This document shows positions 47,657-58,943 of a DNA stretch of 64,000 nt, in pieces. The position numbers and the translations under genes were made by a program. The notes beneath the pieces are model-generated. The model saw nothing but the letters and a program-made list of their open reading frames with translations. It did no database searches and was not told the DNA's origin. This DNA comes from Ascaphus truei (taxonomy: Eukaryota > Chordata > Amphibia > Anura > Ascaphidae). The stretch is from NCBI GenBank assembly GCA_036426205.1, contig CM071570.1, forward strand, positions 73,224,838-73,288,837, written 5' to 3'. The number at the start of each line of letters is the position of its first letter. The first letter of the stretch is position 1.

Positions 47657-50600
47657 ATACACACACACACACACATGTATACACACACACACACACATGT
47701 ATACACACACACATGTATACACACACACATGTATACACACAGCAACACCATGTGTGTATAACATGTGTGGACGTGTGATACATGTGTGCTGTATATACAT
47801 GTGTGTTGGGTGCTTGAATAAAATGGAAGGGGTACGCAGACGAGGGTTTATGGGGGCTGTCTGTGTGGTGTGGTATGTATACGTGTGTGTGTGGTGTGGG
47901 TATGTATACTTGTAGTATACGTGTGTGTGTGTGTGTGTGTGTGTGTATAATGGTGTGTGTGTATGACGTTGTTGGTATGTTAATGTGTGGGTTATGTGGT
48001 GGTGTATAGTAGGTGATACTGTGTGTGGTATAGTGTGTGTAGTGATATACTGTGTGTGTGTGTATACGTGGGTGTGTGTAATACGTAGTGTGTGAGTACA
48101 TGTTTTTCGTGCGCGATGTGCGTCGTATACGTGAGCGGGGCAGCAGTGTCTCGTGAGGAGGTGTAACTAGGTGGAGAGTTTGGTATAACGCGCTGGCATG
48201 CGGTTGTCTTACGCGAGGGGAGTGGAGCAAGAGGGGATGACGTGGTGGAGCTATAGAGCGACCGTGCGGTCTCGTTCTCCCCCCCACACCTCCCTTCTGC
48301 CCGTATAGCTTCGTTACTCCTCCCACTGTTGTTCTGTATTCGAATTGTGTGTGTATACATGTTGTGTATACAGTGGGGTGGTGTTATACATGGGTGGTAG
48401 TCGTGTGATACAGCTGTGTGTGTGTGTTTGTGTATTATACGTGGTGTGTGTACGTGTCTACCCGCCTAACACGTTGGGAGGGTATACGTGTAAGTGTGCT
48501 GTTAGTTGGTCTACGTGATGTGTGCGTTGTCTACGTGCGATTGTTGTGCGTGTCTACGTGTCGCTGTGCGGGGTCTAGTGCGTGTGCGTTGGGTCTACCG
48601 TGCGCTGATGAGTTGTCTACTGCTGTTGTGCGTGCTCCTTGTGCGTGAGTTGTGTCCCTTTGAAGGTGCGTGTGTACGGGAGTGGTGCATGCGTTAGGCG
48701 TGTACTGAATGCATGTGCGTTTGTATAGGTGCGTGGGGTTTTGCGTGTTCTACCAGTCTGTGGATACGTGTGTCTACGTGCGTGTCTAGTGTCTACCGTG
48801 CCAGTGTCTACGTGCGTCTGCGTTGTCCTACGTGCGTCGGTGTATACGTGCGTCTGCGTGTCTAGCTCCTTGGTCTGGTCTGTTCTACGTGCGTCTGCAG
48901 TGTTTATTACGTCGTCTGCGTTGTCTTACGCGGTCGCTTGTTCTTACGTGCGTCTTGCGTTGTCTACGTGAGCGTTTCTGCTCGTTGTCTACGTGCCGTC
49001 CTGCGTTGTTCTAGTGCGTATGCGTGTTAAGTGTGATCAACGTTTGGGTGTGGTGTATACGGGTGCTTCTAAGGGGGATTGGGATACGGGGGATATACGT
49101 GTGTTGTTGTACACGGGTGGTGTTGGCGTCGTATACGGGTGAAAGGTGTGTGCGTTGTTACGTTTGCTGTCGTAGTGTCTACGTGTGCCTGCGGGTATAC
49201 GTGTATACGGCGGTGAACGGAGAAGGGAGCCGGGGCGGGGGAACCGGGGCAATGTCCGCCCGCGAAGAGAAAACCCTTCCGGGTTGGGCGGCGGGGTAAG
49301 GGAAAGAGGTGGGGGAGGGGGGAAGGGAAATGGGTAGGCCGTGGTAAGGGGGGGATGGGATAGGGAAAGGGATAGGCTTCAGGGCGCGGGCTTTTTTTGG
49401 GGGGGGGGGAAGGGAAAGGCCCGAGGGCGGGGATGGCCGCTTTTTAGGGTCGTGCGGGGAAGGGCCAACGGGCTGGGCTGGCAGGCTGGAGGCGGTCACT
49501 TGGGGGGGGAGGGTGAAGCGGCAAGGGCAGGCGCGGCCGGGAGGGCGTGGGAAGCGGCCGGGACCGGGGTTTTGGGGCCCTGGTGGTGAAAGGGACAGGG
49601 CGGGGGCGGTTGAGTACGGACAGCAGGGCGGGGGGGGGTGAAGGGCCAGGGCGGGGGTGGGGGGGGGGTTATGGAAGGCGCCAGGGGCGGGAGGGGGAGA
49701 GAGTGACAGGAGCCGGGGCGGGGTGGGGGGGGGCGGGGAGGGGAGGGAAGGGACAGGTGAAGACGGGGGGGAGTTGAAGGGCAAGGGCGGGGAGGGGGGA
49801 GCTGAAGGCGCCAGGGCGGGGGAGTGAACGGGCCCGGGCGAGTGAGAGGGCAGGGGTAGAGGGGGGGGGGGCTGACAAGCGCCAGGCGGCGCGCGGTGAA
49901 AGGGCCAGGACCTGGGGGGTTGTGAAGCGCCGGGCACGAGGAAGGGACAGGCAGGGGTGGGGGTGAGGTGACGGAAGCGGGCAGGTGAAGGGCCAGGCTG
50001 GGGGGTGAGTAAGCGCAGGGGCCGACGGGTCGGGGATGAAAGCAGCCGGGCCCGAAGGTGGGGTGGTGAAGGCCGCGGCCGGGAGGGGGGGGGTGGATGA
50101 AGAATCCTTCCGTTGCGGTGACGTTACCTAGCAACCAGGCCGCGCTCTCCTCGGGTCCTCGGCGGGTCCTCCGTCCCCTCGGCGATGCGGAGATGAGATG
50201 CTCAGGTCAGGAAAGGTGGTGTGAGAGCGGCGGACAGCGTGTCTGTGGGGCGAGGGGGGGGGCGGTGTGAGCACCAGGGAGACGCGGGGTGAGCACGGAG
50301 TGAGAGGAGCAGAGAGAAGTACGAGAGAGACGGGTGAGCCCCCGGGAGAGAAGGGTCGAGGAGGGGCTCGGGGGGAGGTGGCGAGGTGGGGAGAACCCAC
50401 GAGGGCACGAGAGGGAACTAGAGAGGGTGAGCAAAGGGGAACGAGCGGGTGAGACGGGAGAGAGAGGGTGCTCTGGGGGGGGGGGGGGGGGGAGGGGGAG
50501 AGGGGGACCGATGGGGCGACCGAGGAGAGGTGTGATGTTGAACGTCCGCGGAGAGTGTGCGTGATAGGGGGGGGTTCCGTTTGGGGGGCCAGGTAGGGGG

Positions 50601-50863
50601 CAAGGACAGGGAGCAACGTTAAGGGGGAGGGGGAGAAGAGGAGAGAGAGAGAGAGAGATGCGGAAGACGAAACGATGAGAGGGAGAGAGAGAGAGTGTGC
50701 TGTGTGGTGTGTGGGTGTGTGGTGTGTGTGTGTAGTGTGTGTGTGTGTCAGCCGGAAGAGGGTGGGCAGAGAGAGAAGAGACGAGGTGTGGTTGTGTTGG
50801 GGTGTGGAGTGTGTGTGTGTGTGGTGTGGTGTGGGTGGGTGTGTGTGTGTGTGGTGGGAGTGT

Positions 50864-50897
<34 letters not shown>

Positions 50898-51110
50898 AGC
50901 CGTTAAGGAGGGTAGAGAGAGTGTGTGAGTGTGGGTGTGTGTGTGTGTGTTTGGCCCGCCCGTCACTCTGCCTCAGGCCTATGAGAGGTGTGCCTCCACC
51001 TCAGGCCAATGAGAGGTGTGGGGGGCGGCCCAAGGGACCAATGAGATTTCCCCTAGGGACACCGGACATCCAGGCAGGCAGGCAGGCAGGCTGGCAGGCA
51101 GGCATACAGT
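46964..51110. repeat. Composite satellite array, about 4.1 kb
   Basis: Opens with actagctgagagccccggcg. Then come (GT)n with tatacatg spacers (47290-47630), (CA)n in inverse arrangement (47630-47750), a degenerate tctacgtgcgtctgcg minisatellite (48450-49190), a G-rich minisatellite (49200-50130), G-rich gagagcg-type DNA (50130-50660), more GT (50690-50960) and a ggca repeat (51070-51105). ORFs here are repeat artefacts. Confidence 0.85.
47290..47750. repeat. GT-to-CA inverted microsatellite
   Basis: Alternating purine-pyrimidine DNA that switches strand at about 47622 (gtgtatacatgtatacac), forming a long inverted repeat. Confidence 0.9.
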
Positions 51111-51634
51111 GCTTTCACTAATATAGTATAAGATCAAACAAAAAGGCAACCCAATAAAAAATAATTTCCCCAATGAAGGGGAATTATGAATTATACAGTA
51201 CAGACAGGCTCCACTGATATGGCGGGTTCGGTTCCAGGCCCCCGCCGAAAAGCAAAAATCGCCGAAAAGCAGAACATAGCATTTGTGCGCTCTGCACAAA
51301 AAAAGGCTATATTCACCTGCAACCTCCCGTCCCGTTTCCCTCTTACGCATACTCCATCCCAGAATGCAGCATTCCGGAAGCAAATGGAGGCGAGCCGAGA
51401 AGGGATTGGGCGGGAACCAAGGAGGAAAGGGGGAGGGGGCACGAGCATCAGCATGCGCGTGTGGAGAGCTTGGGCTGCATGGCTCAACCTGGTGCACTAG
51501 GGGGGGGGGGTGACGGACTTTGGGGTACACACACCAAGCACTGAGTCAGGAAACATTTATTTATAAAACCGCCGAGAAGCGGGGCCCTACCGTAGTTGTA
51601 ATTATAGGTTCCAACTAATGTAGGAAATACTCAA

Positions 51635-51733
51635 GGTCGTATTTACTGAGATGTGCTAAGTCATAAGGCATCATAGGATGAATGGGCTGCAAGGTGACCT
51701 ACAGGGCAATAGCACTCGCTTAGTAAATGAGTC
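51635..51733. repeat. Small MITE (family D)
   Basis: ggtcgtatttactgag ... cttagtaaatgagtcc. Confidence 0.55.
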
Positions 51734-51779
51734 CCTCAATGCTAAATTCCACATTTGATTTTGTACATAAGGTTGTACA

Positions 51780-51950
51780 GCAAATAAAAATATCACTTGT
51801 GAGCACATTCACATGTCTCAGACAGGTATGTAACCCTGCTTTTCCCCATTATCTCTTAGCATACAATGATTCGACTGCAGCCAGGGATTCTGGGAAATGA
51901 CATACAAATGAGCACACAGTGACACCTTTTGCTTCTAATCCATAAAGTTG
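51780..51950. repeat. Family E repeat fragment
   Basis: Same opening (atcacttgtgagcacattc) and ggattctgggaaatgac block as the 23.9-kb copy; ends before the hammerhead segment. Confidence 0.7.
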
Positions 51951-52089
51951 CAAAGAATGTATAATTACTACATTGGACTTTCTTTATTCTCTAAAATGAT
52001 CTTGGGATAATAGGAACTGATTGTTGTAGCACTGTAATGTTTTCCTATTGTCATGGTTAATTAGTCTCTACAGTACAAAGCAAACTAAC

Positions 52090-52222
52090 CTCACAAACAA
52101 CCGCGTGGTTCTCCCCGTCCTGAGCTTCAATCAACTCGGCAAGAAAATAATCTCCATATGTGGCTTTGAGGGTGTCGTTTTGACGCATGAAAATTGGTAT
52201 TAGGTCGTCATTATCTTCCACC
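52090..52222 (-). CDS. CFAP61: CFAP61 exon D (YFLAELIEAQD segment)
   Basis: This 133-nt exon has the acceptor ctttttccag and the donor gttagtttg. One base completes the arginine, then 44 codons begin VEDNDDLIPIFMRQND, continue through YGDYFLAELIEAQDGEN and end HAVVCE. This is one of the most conserved CFAP61 blocks; mammalian proteins carry almost the same ED-DDL-PIFMR and YFLAELIEAQDEENHAVVCE strings. It ends in phase 0, matching the next exon. Confidence 0.95.
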
Positions 52223-52782
52223 CTGGAAAAAGGGAGACGCTTCAATTTTGCAAAGGCTTTTACATTTCTCTCCCGCAGTGCCGCAGATATAAATTCATGA
52301 AATAATAATAAATTGTTGATAAATCAAATAATGTTAACACAGTATACCTCGAACCATGCAAAACAGAGCTCATGAAAAATATTTAGCGATATTTTAGAAC
52401 TTCAATACGTTTGACTTTGCTAGTTCCATGTATTACATTTGGCTACTAATGTAAGGTCCTATTTTAGCTCATCTCTCGTGATGGCCATTCTAGAAGCTTT
52501 ATGGTAATGTGACATGAACCGACCAGATATAAACATCACAAGGCTTGTAAGGAGTGTTGAACATTACATGTTCACTCTTTTCTATGGTCATATTTACTAC
52601 ATTTTATTACCAATACACCATGCGTAAATGATCAAAAAGGCATATTATGTACCAACCGAAAATATAAAATATGTAAATGAAATCAATGGAGATTGTATCA
52701 ATAGTTGAAAACATAAAATAAATCTTAGAAAAAATTGTGAAATCAAGCTAAAATGTAACTAAGAGTAAGACCAACAGACAGA

Positions 52783-52849
52783 AGCCCATGTTTACTAAGC
52801 ACTGTTATGTCTTAGGTAGGACATAGAACAACTTGGTAAATATGGTCCC
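52783..52849. repeat. Small MITE (family D)
   Basis: gcccatgtttactaag ... cttggtaaatatggtcc. Confidence 0.55.
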
Positions 52850-53187
52850 ATATCTCTGGCTGCAAAGTGAATTTCCATACTGTTCAAAGCATGCATGTCA
52901 TTTGATAGGGTCATTGGAAAAGGAAGGAATAATCGGTCAAACAAAAGCAGGCTCTACTATAATTAGGGATTCCGGTTTTAGGATTACCCGAAAAACATAG
53001 AACACAACCGACTGATCATCTCGCACTTCCAGATAAAACCAATAAAAAAAACAGAAATGAAGCATCATTTCAAATTCAATTGGATCTTTTATAGCAACCC
53101 GCCCACAGATAAGATACAAAGGCAACGCAAAGAAAGTATGGAAATATAAAAAGTGCACAGATAAACACCGAATTCAAATGTACTGTA

Positions 53188-53524
53188 GAGCCGACGAGTA
53201 TTCTAAAACAAATCTGGGGCAAACACCAACAAGATCCAGGTACATGCTGGGTACATGCTGGGTACATGCTGCAACATTTCCCTGACATTTCTGCAGACAG
53301 ACTAATGGCCCATCGGATTAACAGCGGGGGTCCCAGGTAGTCCCATTCAAACTGAATGGGACTGCCAGGGACCCCTGCTGTGTTAATCCGATGGGCCATT
53401 AGTCTCTGCAAAAATGTCATTGAAATGTTTGCAGCATGTACCCAGCATGTACCTGGATCTTGTTGGTTATAGCCCCAGATTTTCCAAAGCAAGTTTAAGG
53501 CAAGTTTTAGACTACTCGTCGGTG
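53188..53524. repeat. Foldback repeat, 337 bp
   Basis: Left arm gccgacgagtattctaaaac ... catcggattaacagc and its complement ...ttagactactcgtcggtgc. gtacatgctg is repeated three times in the left arm only. Confidence 0.85.
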
Positions 53525-54122
53525 CACCTGTATGTCGAATTTTGTCCCCGTTGTGAACACTGAGACACAGATTTTAATTTTTTTTTAAATAAAATGAAAA
53601 CACCGGAAAAAAAAACAAAAGCACCGAAAACTGGAATCCCAAACAATAATACACATATTAATGTGAGGTTGGTTTATTTATTAGCCATGTCAGACGGCCA
53701 GTTTTAGACTGCTGTATTGCTAGGAGCCAATTCCATTATTAAGGGTTGTAGTGACCTCAAGTGGTGAAGGGTATTGTTATGGCGTTCTGCAAAGGCTTTC
53801 TTTGACTGCAAGCATAGTTAATTATTATCTCTTTAGATAAATATGCAGTTCAGCACCATCTGGCACATCATTGCTGTAGGACATATACTGTACATAACAA
53901 AACTGACAGTGCACCCTACTGTGCTTAAAATGGTGTAGTTTGCAGGACTAGTTGCCATAATGGTCAGGCAGAAGTGTACTGTAGGTTTGTTGGAAATGTT
54001 GATGCTTTTATTTTTTTTTAAGTACAATTTTCACTTATTTGCTTCTTATGTAAAATAACTAAGTTTTCCTTTTCTTCTGGTCCCTTTTATCTAATCTTAT
54101 CTAGTATTGAACACTCTTCACA

Positions 54123-54367
54123 GGGAGAGGGAGCGGCTCAGTGAGTAAAAGACACTGACTGGCACTGAGAGTTTGAAGCAGGGGTTCAATTCCCGGTGCC
54201 GGCTCCTTGTGACCTTGGGCAAGTCACTTTATCTCCCTGTGCCTCAGGCACCAAAAACATAGATTGTGAGCTCCACGGGGCAGGGACCTGTGCCTGCAAA
54301 ATGTCTCTGTAAAGCGCTATGTATAACTAGCAGCGCTATACAAGAACATGCTATTATTATTATTATT
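54123..54367 (+). mobile_element. MIR-like tRNA-derived SINE
   Basis: The head has an A-box-like stretch (ggctcagtgagtaaaag) and a B box (ggttcaattcc). The core ccttgggcaagtcactt is shared with MIR/CORE SINEs. The tail (attgtgagctccacggggc ... gcgctata) is L2-like and ends in a TAT repeat. Confidence 0.85.
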
Positions 54368-54631
54368 TCACCTGTGCCTCTTTAAACCCCACTATTTTCA
54401 GCTCAGGGGATCACCGCCCGGGATTCGAGATACTTACCAGTGATGCTACAAGTTTACATCTGGAAACAAATGGCTGCCAAATCTTTGGCCAATAGGAAAC
54501 TGCAACCTCATTGGTTGTGGCTTACTATTGGATGGCCATTTAAATCTCCTTTAAAAAAAAAAAAACCTTTAAGGAAAACTGAATCTTCCTAAGGATGCCA
54601 ATTCTTCTGCTACTTCTGTCTGCTTCTAGAC

Positions 54632-54817
54632 CAGGGGTGAGCAACTCCAGTCCTCAAGGGCCACTAACAGGTCAGGTTTTCAGGATATTCTTGCTTCAAC
54701 GCAGGTGGTGCAGTCTTCAACGGAGCCACTGATTGAGCCACTGATTGAGCCACCTCTGCTGAAGCAGGTATATCCTGAAAACCTGACCTGTTGGTGGACT
54801 GGAGTTCCCAACCCCTG
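54632..54817. mobile_element. hAT-type MITE (family A)
   Basis: Perfect 8-bp duplication ttctagac (54624-54631 and 54818-54825). Ends caggggtgagcaactc and gagttcccaacccctg. Confidence 0.88.
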
Positions 54818-55023
54818 TTCTAGACAAGTAAACATGCAAGATGGCAAGATGATACAAATAGCAGCTATTGTAAAGGAATATATAGAATACAACGATTCTT
54901 AGGTTGTCACAAAGTATCCCAACTGTTAAACACAACAAATAATGTGTTTTTAGAGTATTATCATGCTTTGCACCTTTGAATGAACACAGTTAACCTCATA
55001 ACGTTGAACAACGGTTCTGTTAC

Positions 55024-55150
55024 CTGGCTTTCCGGATATGCAGCTGTGGATAGTGTTTGTGTCTGTGACACACGTACATGGAATAGTCATCTGCAAGAAA
55101 TGACCCTTGTACATTCTTCATGGGTTCAAAAATGGATGCTAGTGCCGGGG
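55024..55150 (-). CDS. CFAP61: CFAP61 exon C (CHRHKHYPQLHIRKAR segment)
   Basis: This 127-nt exon lies between an acceptor (atcttcacag) and a donor (gtaacaga). It starts with two bases that complete glycine or alanine (GCC) and reads PALASIFEPMKNVQGSF, then LADDYSMYVCHRHKHYPQ and LHIRKA, ending in a split arginine codon. The CHRH-HYPQLH-RKAR signature is highly conserved in CFAP61. Residues upstream of it are more variable, as expected for this part of the N-terminal domain. Confidence 0.93.
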
Positions 55151-55394
55151 CTGTGAAGATACAAAACAAAATGAATGAAACACAGTTTGCGTTTTTTTCT
55201 AATAAAAAGAACCCAATAATGCAAATATATCCAATTATTCTTGATATACAGTATGTAAAATCCATACAGCTGCCTACACCTCATTTAAAATGTTGTATGA
55301 AAATACAGAAATGTGTTTGTTTGGCTACATACAATAAAGTCAAATAAATGTATGTATATTTTTGTTTGTATACAGTCGCACCACCAATGCAGGC

Positions 55395-55770
55395 CACAAT
55401 TTACAAGAGAGACAATACATTACAGGGAATTATAATACAATAAGTGCAACAAACCTTAAATGAAATGGTAAGAAAGGGCGTGTCTGCCTTAGAGAGCTTA
55501 CAATCTAAGTGGTATGTTAGGAGAATTATTGTCAGTGAATAAGAAAGAGCAGTGATTGGCAGCACTTGACCACAAAGGTTGGGAATGGTAAGTGCGACTG
55601 GGTGTGGAGCAGTAGGCATGAGTCCAGGCTATTGAAATGCTTCATTCAGGGGAGTTTTTAGGTTTTATTTAAAGGCGGGGAGAGAAGATGCTTGGCGTAT
55701 ATTGAGTGTGAGGGAGTTCCACAGCTAAGAGGCAGTGAGGGAAAAAGGTTGCAGGCGAAATTAAGATATC
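55395..55770 (-). repeat. L2-like 3' region, reverse orientation
   Basis: agagcttacaatctaag and gggagttccacagctaag are typical antisense L2/CR1 3' sequence in vertebrates. Confidence 0.65.
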
Positions 55771-56079
55771 CAATGTGTATTCCTCATGAGACTGCAAGGT
55801 TGGCATCATTGATTTGTAATGTCACTAAATGTTGCATAGTCTGAAGAGCAAAATTATTTATTACTATTGTATCTGAATGCTAATTATGATCAGGACTGTT
55901 CCTTCCCTCTGCTTTACTCGGTAGGTTACAAAACATCCACAAGGAATGTTTGTGCTATTTTAGAGGAATAGGATTTTTTGCAATTAAAGTTACACTTTAA
56001 TTGCAAAAGTGTGGCGGGGGGCGGCTCTTCCAAATGGAACATCACACAGAGAGATTTCCCGCTGACAGGTGATGCCGCG

Positions 56080-56440
56080 GTCAGGTTTCCACGGCTTGCC
56101 ACGGCAGCGCAAACAGTTAGGCAGTGGCCATGGTCAGGGAGATGGCGCGGAGGTGTGCCTGCGCGGTGCGTTCACAATAACTTAAGGCAATGATCGCAGC
56201 CATAGACTGCGAGTGCGTGCGACAGAGCGAGTGGGCGCGAGGAATCAGTTAAATTTGATTCCACCGCGCGACGGCCAGGTCACCTGATCGGTCCGCCCAT
56301 TACATCATGGCCACACCCCTGACCCGCCTCCCCGTCGCGTCTACCATGGTCTCCAATCGCTGGAGCTAAAAAGCGGTTGAGGTCACACGGATGCGAGCGC
56401 GCGGTCACCATGGCCGCAGCCTTAAGGCTGTTCTATACTG
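56080..56440. repeat. GC-rich repeat (family G)
   Basis: Shares gcgacagRSaggtcac-type and ccttaagg-type blocks with 63560-63760. Palindromic in part. Confidence 0.5.
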
Positions 56441-56505
56441 TTTGCGGCCGTGCGCGCCCATGTGCGAACACGCGTGCACGTGCCGCATGCTTTTCGTGTG
56501 TATGC

Positions 56506-56890
56506 TGTGAGTGAAGGTACTGTGTGTGTATGTATGTGTGTGTATATGTGTGTGCATGTAGAGATTGTGAATTATGTATTAAATAATATTCTTAAAATAA
56601 AAAAAAATGGTGTAATAAAAATATTTTTTATTTATTTTACTTTGACACACACACACACACACACACACACANNNNNNNNNNNNNNNNNNNNNNNNNNNNN
56701 NNNNNNNNNNNNNNNNNNNNNNNNNNNNNNNNNTGCTGTGAGTGAAGGTACTGTGTGTGTTTGTGTGTATGTGTGTATATATGTGTATGTGTGTGTAGAG
56801 ATTGTGAATTATATATGAAATAATATTTTTAAAATAAAAAAAGATGTAATAAAAGTATTTATTTATTTAACTTTGACACATACTGTACAC
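56506..56890. repeat. Two near-identical blocks around an assembly gap
   Basis: tgctgtgagtgaaggtactg through aataaaaatattt is present at 56506-56671 and again at 56734-56880, separated by 62 N (56672-56733). Confidence 0.9.
56672..56733. other. Assembly gap (62 N)
   Basis: A run of undetermined bases inside a CA microsatellite. Confidence 1.
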
Positions 56891-57202
56891 ACACACACAC
56901 ACACACACATACATACATACACACAAACACACATACATTACAGCACCGGTAGCGGCGCGAAATCATTCATTTCTGCATCTTCTCCCTCGTCAGTCCGCTC
57001 CAAGCTCCCTGCCGTGCGTGCGCGGCATCATCATAGAATGGCTGGCTATCCTCAGCCAACTAAAACAGCTGCGCGCGCGCACGGCGTAGCACACGCCTGC
57101 ACTATAGAACCAGCCTTAGTCTGGCTACAGGTGCCTGTGTTCCAAGGACTGTGCATTTACAAACCAAGACAATCATGAGGTACAGCCTTTCTCCATACTT
57201 AC

Positions 57203-57270
57203 CTAAAACTACATCGTGCAGAGTTAGGAGACATATGAAGTGTAGATCTGTAACTGCATTAAAAACAACT
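57203..57270 (-). CDS. CFAP61: CFAP61 exon B (VVFNAVTDLHF segment)
   Basis: This 68-nt exon has a polypyrimidine acceptor (tgtttttcag) and a strong donor (gtaagtatgg). The first base completes arginine from the previous exon. The exon then reads VVFNAVTDLHFICLLTLHDVVL and ends with the first base of a glycine codon. It matches the 'PELHFIFLIVPSY' region of mammalian CFAP61 in position and in hydrophobic pattern. It is too short for ordinary ORF calling. Phase agreement on both sides is the main support. Confidence 0.87.
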
Positions 57271-57629
57271 CTGAAAAACAAAAGTCAATTGTAAGTAATC
57301 ATGATCATTCACAGATATGTCTGAAACATCCAAAAATGTAACCTAATTTTATACACTAACTTGCTTACTTTGACTTCTCTCTAGTTGAATGGCCTGCAAA
57401 ATACTTGTTTGACGATATGTGTCCCAGGCCGAAAAGGTTTTTTTTTTACGGACGAAAACAACAATTCCGATATATGGCTATTTGTTTGTGTTCAATATTT
57501 AGTCGTTGTTGCTTTGGGTCACTATGTTACCATTAGTGAAGGAATCAGGTGTTTCTTCACAAACCGGCGAAGGTTCGTTTAAACCTTTTGTTATTCAAAA
57601 ACCGCACAAAAGTGTAGATTTGTCTGGGG

Positions 57630-57979
57630 GGAGATTTGTCTGGGGGGGGGGGCACGGATAGTTGCAGAGGTCCCGCGCTCTTCCCCAAGGCATTTAAATT
57701 AAATTAAATGCCGGGGGACCGCGCAAGGCCTCTGCAACCTCTACTTACCGAGGTTCAGCCGGCATCTGGACGCGTTACCATGGCAACACGGTGGGGTCAT
57801 GTGATGTCACAGTTGCCACGGTAACGTGACGTCAAATGACGCTGAGGGTCATGTGATGTGACGCGACACGACCCTGTGGCGTCATTTGAAACCGCGCGAG
57901 GTAAGGAGGGGGGCGACCGGCAGAGCAGGCAGGTGGGGGGGGGAGGGGGCGCAGAATAAAAAGTTTGCGCGCCCCATAC
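57630..57979. mobile_element. MITE family B copy, left end worn
   Basis: Shares caaggcatttaaattaaat, the gtcatgtgatgtcac segment and the closing gtttgcgcgcccc with the other two copies. Confidence 0.7.
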
Positions 57980-58166
57980 CTAGCATACTGTGCTTCCACT
58001 GCAGCAAGGGGTTCTGGGAAGTGACATGCAAATGAGCACACCATGTCACCTTTTGCCTGAAAACCATTTTTACATGGAACCCTTATAAGCTAATGCTCGC
58101 TGTTAACACAGCTTTTAAGCACAGCATGGGATTATATGTAAAGCCAGAGAAACCACTTACAGACAT

Positions 58167-58938
58167 TTTTTGTTTTTCCCTCACCCATGAACTCAAGCCA
58201 CTTCAGCGGCTTGGGTGCTCTTGCTTGAGACTGTCCTCCCGAAGTCGAACAAGTCCTGTTACTGCTCCCAAGGATCTTGAGCCCGATGGCCAGGAAGGTC
58301 CGAGTGTTTCTTGACACTCTCCTCCATCAGGGTTCTGGACGTCCTCCTCTTCCTTTCTTCGGCCAGAAGGCCCGCAAGAAAGTCCGACACTTTGGTTTTC
58401 GGCCGGAGCCTACTCACCCAGGTCATTTTCTCTCCGAAGAGAGATGGTGACTAACCGTGCATCACTGCGTCTCCTCCGCACATACAAACACAAGTTAAGT
58501 TCTTCGTGTAAGTGTGTGCCCTGCTACAGTGACCATATCAGGACACCAAGTGCTGTGTGTCTGTCCCAGGGCACCCCAGCCCTGATGGGCCAGGCACGTT
58601 AAAAAATGTCGTCCCCCCTTAGCCAGGAGGCCCAGAGATGATGGGAATGAGGGAAGTAAATCCATAGAATCCAAGGTCCGATGCTAGGGAACTGTTCGCC
58701 GTACCAGTGCTGTAGCTGCGGAAGGGCATAACCTTGCCCACAGTGCGCTACCCACGTTTAGGTACTCTACTAAGAACCCCCTTCTGAATTTCTCATGCCG
58801 GGGTGCATGGACCCAAGAAACCTTGGGCTCATTCCACCTCTCAGCCAGGCCAGAGGACCAAATGTGTGCCACTGTCCATCCTACTCCTGCCACAGGTAGG
58901 ATAGACACTACACTTGATCTTAGCCAAAAGGCCGAGAA
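58167..58938 (-). mobile_element. U2 snRNA-headed retrocopy with A-rich tail
   Basis: On the minus strand the insertion starts at about 58938 with TTCTCGGCCTTTTGGC and continues as the first ~45 nt of U2 snRNA (TAAGATCAAGTGTAGT), missing only the first few bases. Later similarity to U2 is weak (a hairpin and GCACCCC near 58800). It then runs about 600 bp into unrecognised sequence and ends at an A-rich tail (AAAAACAAAAAA). Flanks at 58147-58166 and 58936-58954 are a near-identical ~19-bp target duplication (ccactYacagacat core). LINE-type retrotransposition is the natural reading. A working U2 gene is excluded by the diverged body. Confidence 0.72.
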
Positions 58939-58943
58939 AACCA

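Noticed and set aside
46960..48330. Long open frames of alternating His-Thr or Cys-Val
   Set aside because: They are translations of the GT/CA microsatellite in several frames, with no start context or domain.
49180..50620. Proline-rich open frames of 150-250 codons
   Set aside because: Produced by the G-rich minisatellite lacking stops on the C-rich strand.
46964..51110. CRISPR array
   Set aside because: No fixed repeats with unique spacers; simple satellite DNA in a vertebrate intron.
58880..58938. Functional U2 snRNA gene
   Set aside because: Only the first ~45 nt match; the Sm-site region and 3' stem-loops are lost and an A-rich tail with target duplication marks a retrocopy.
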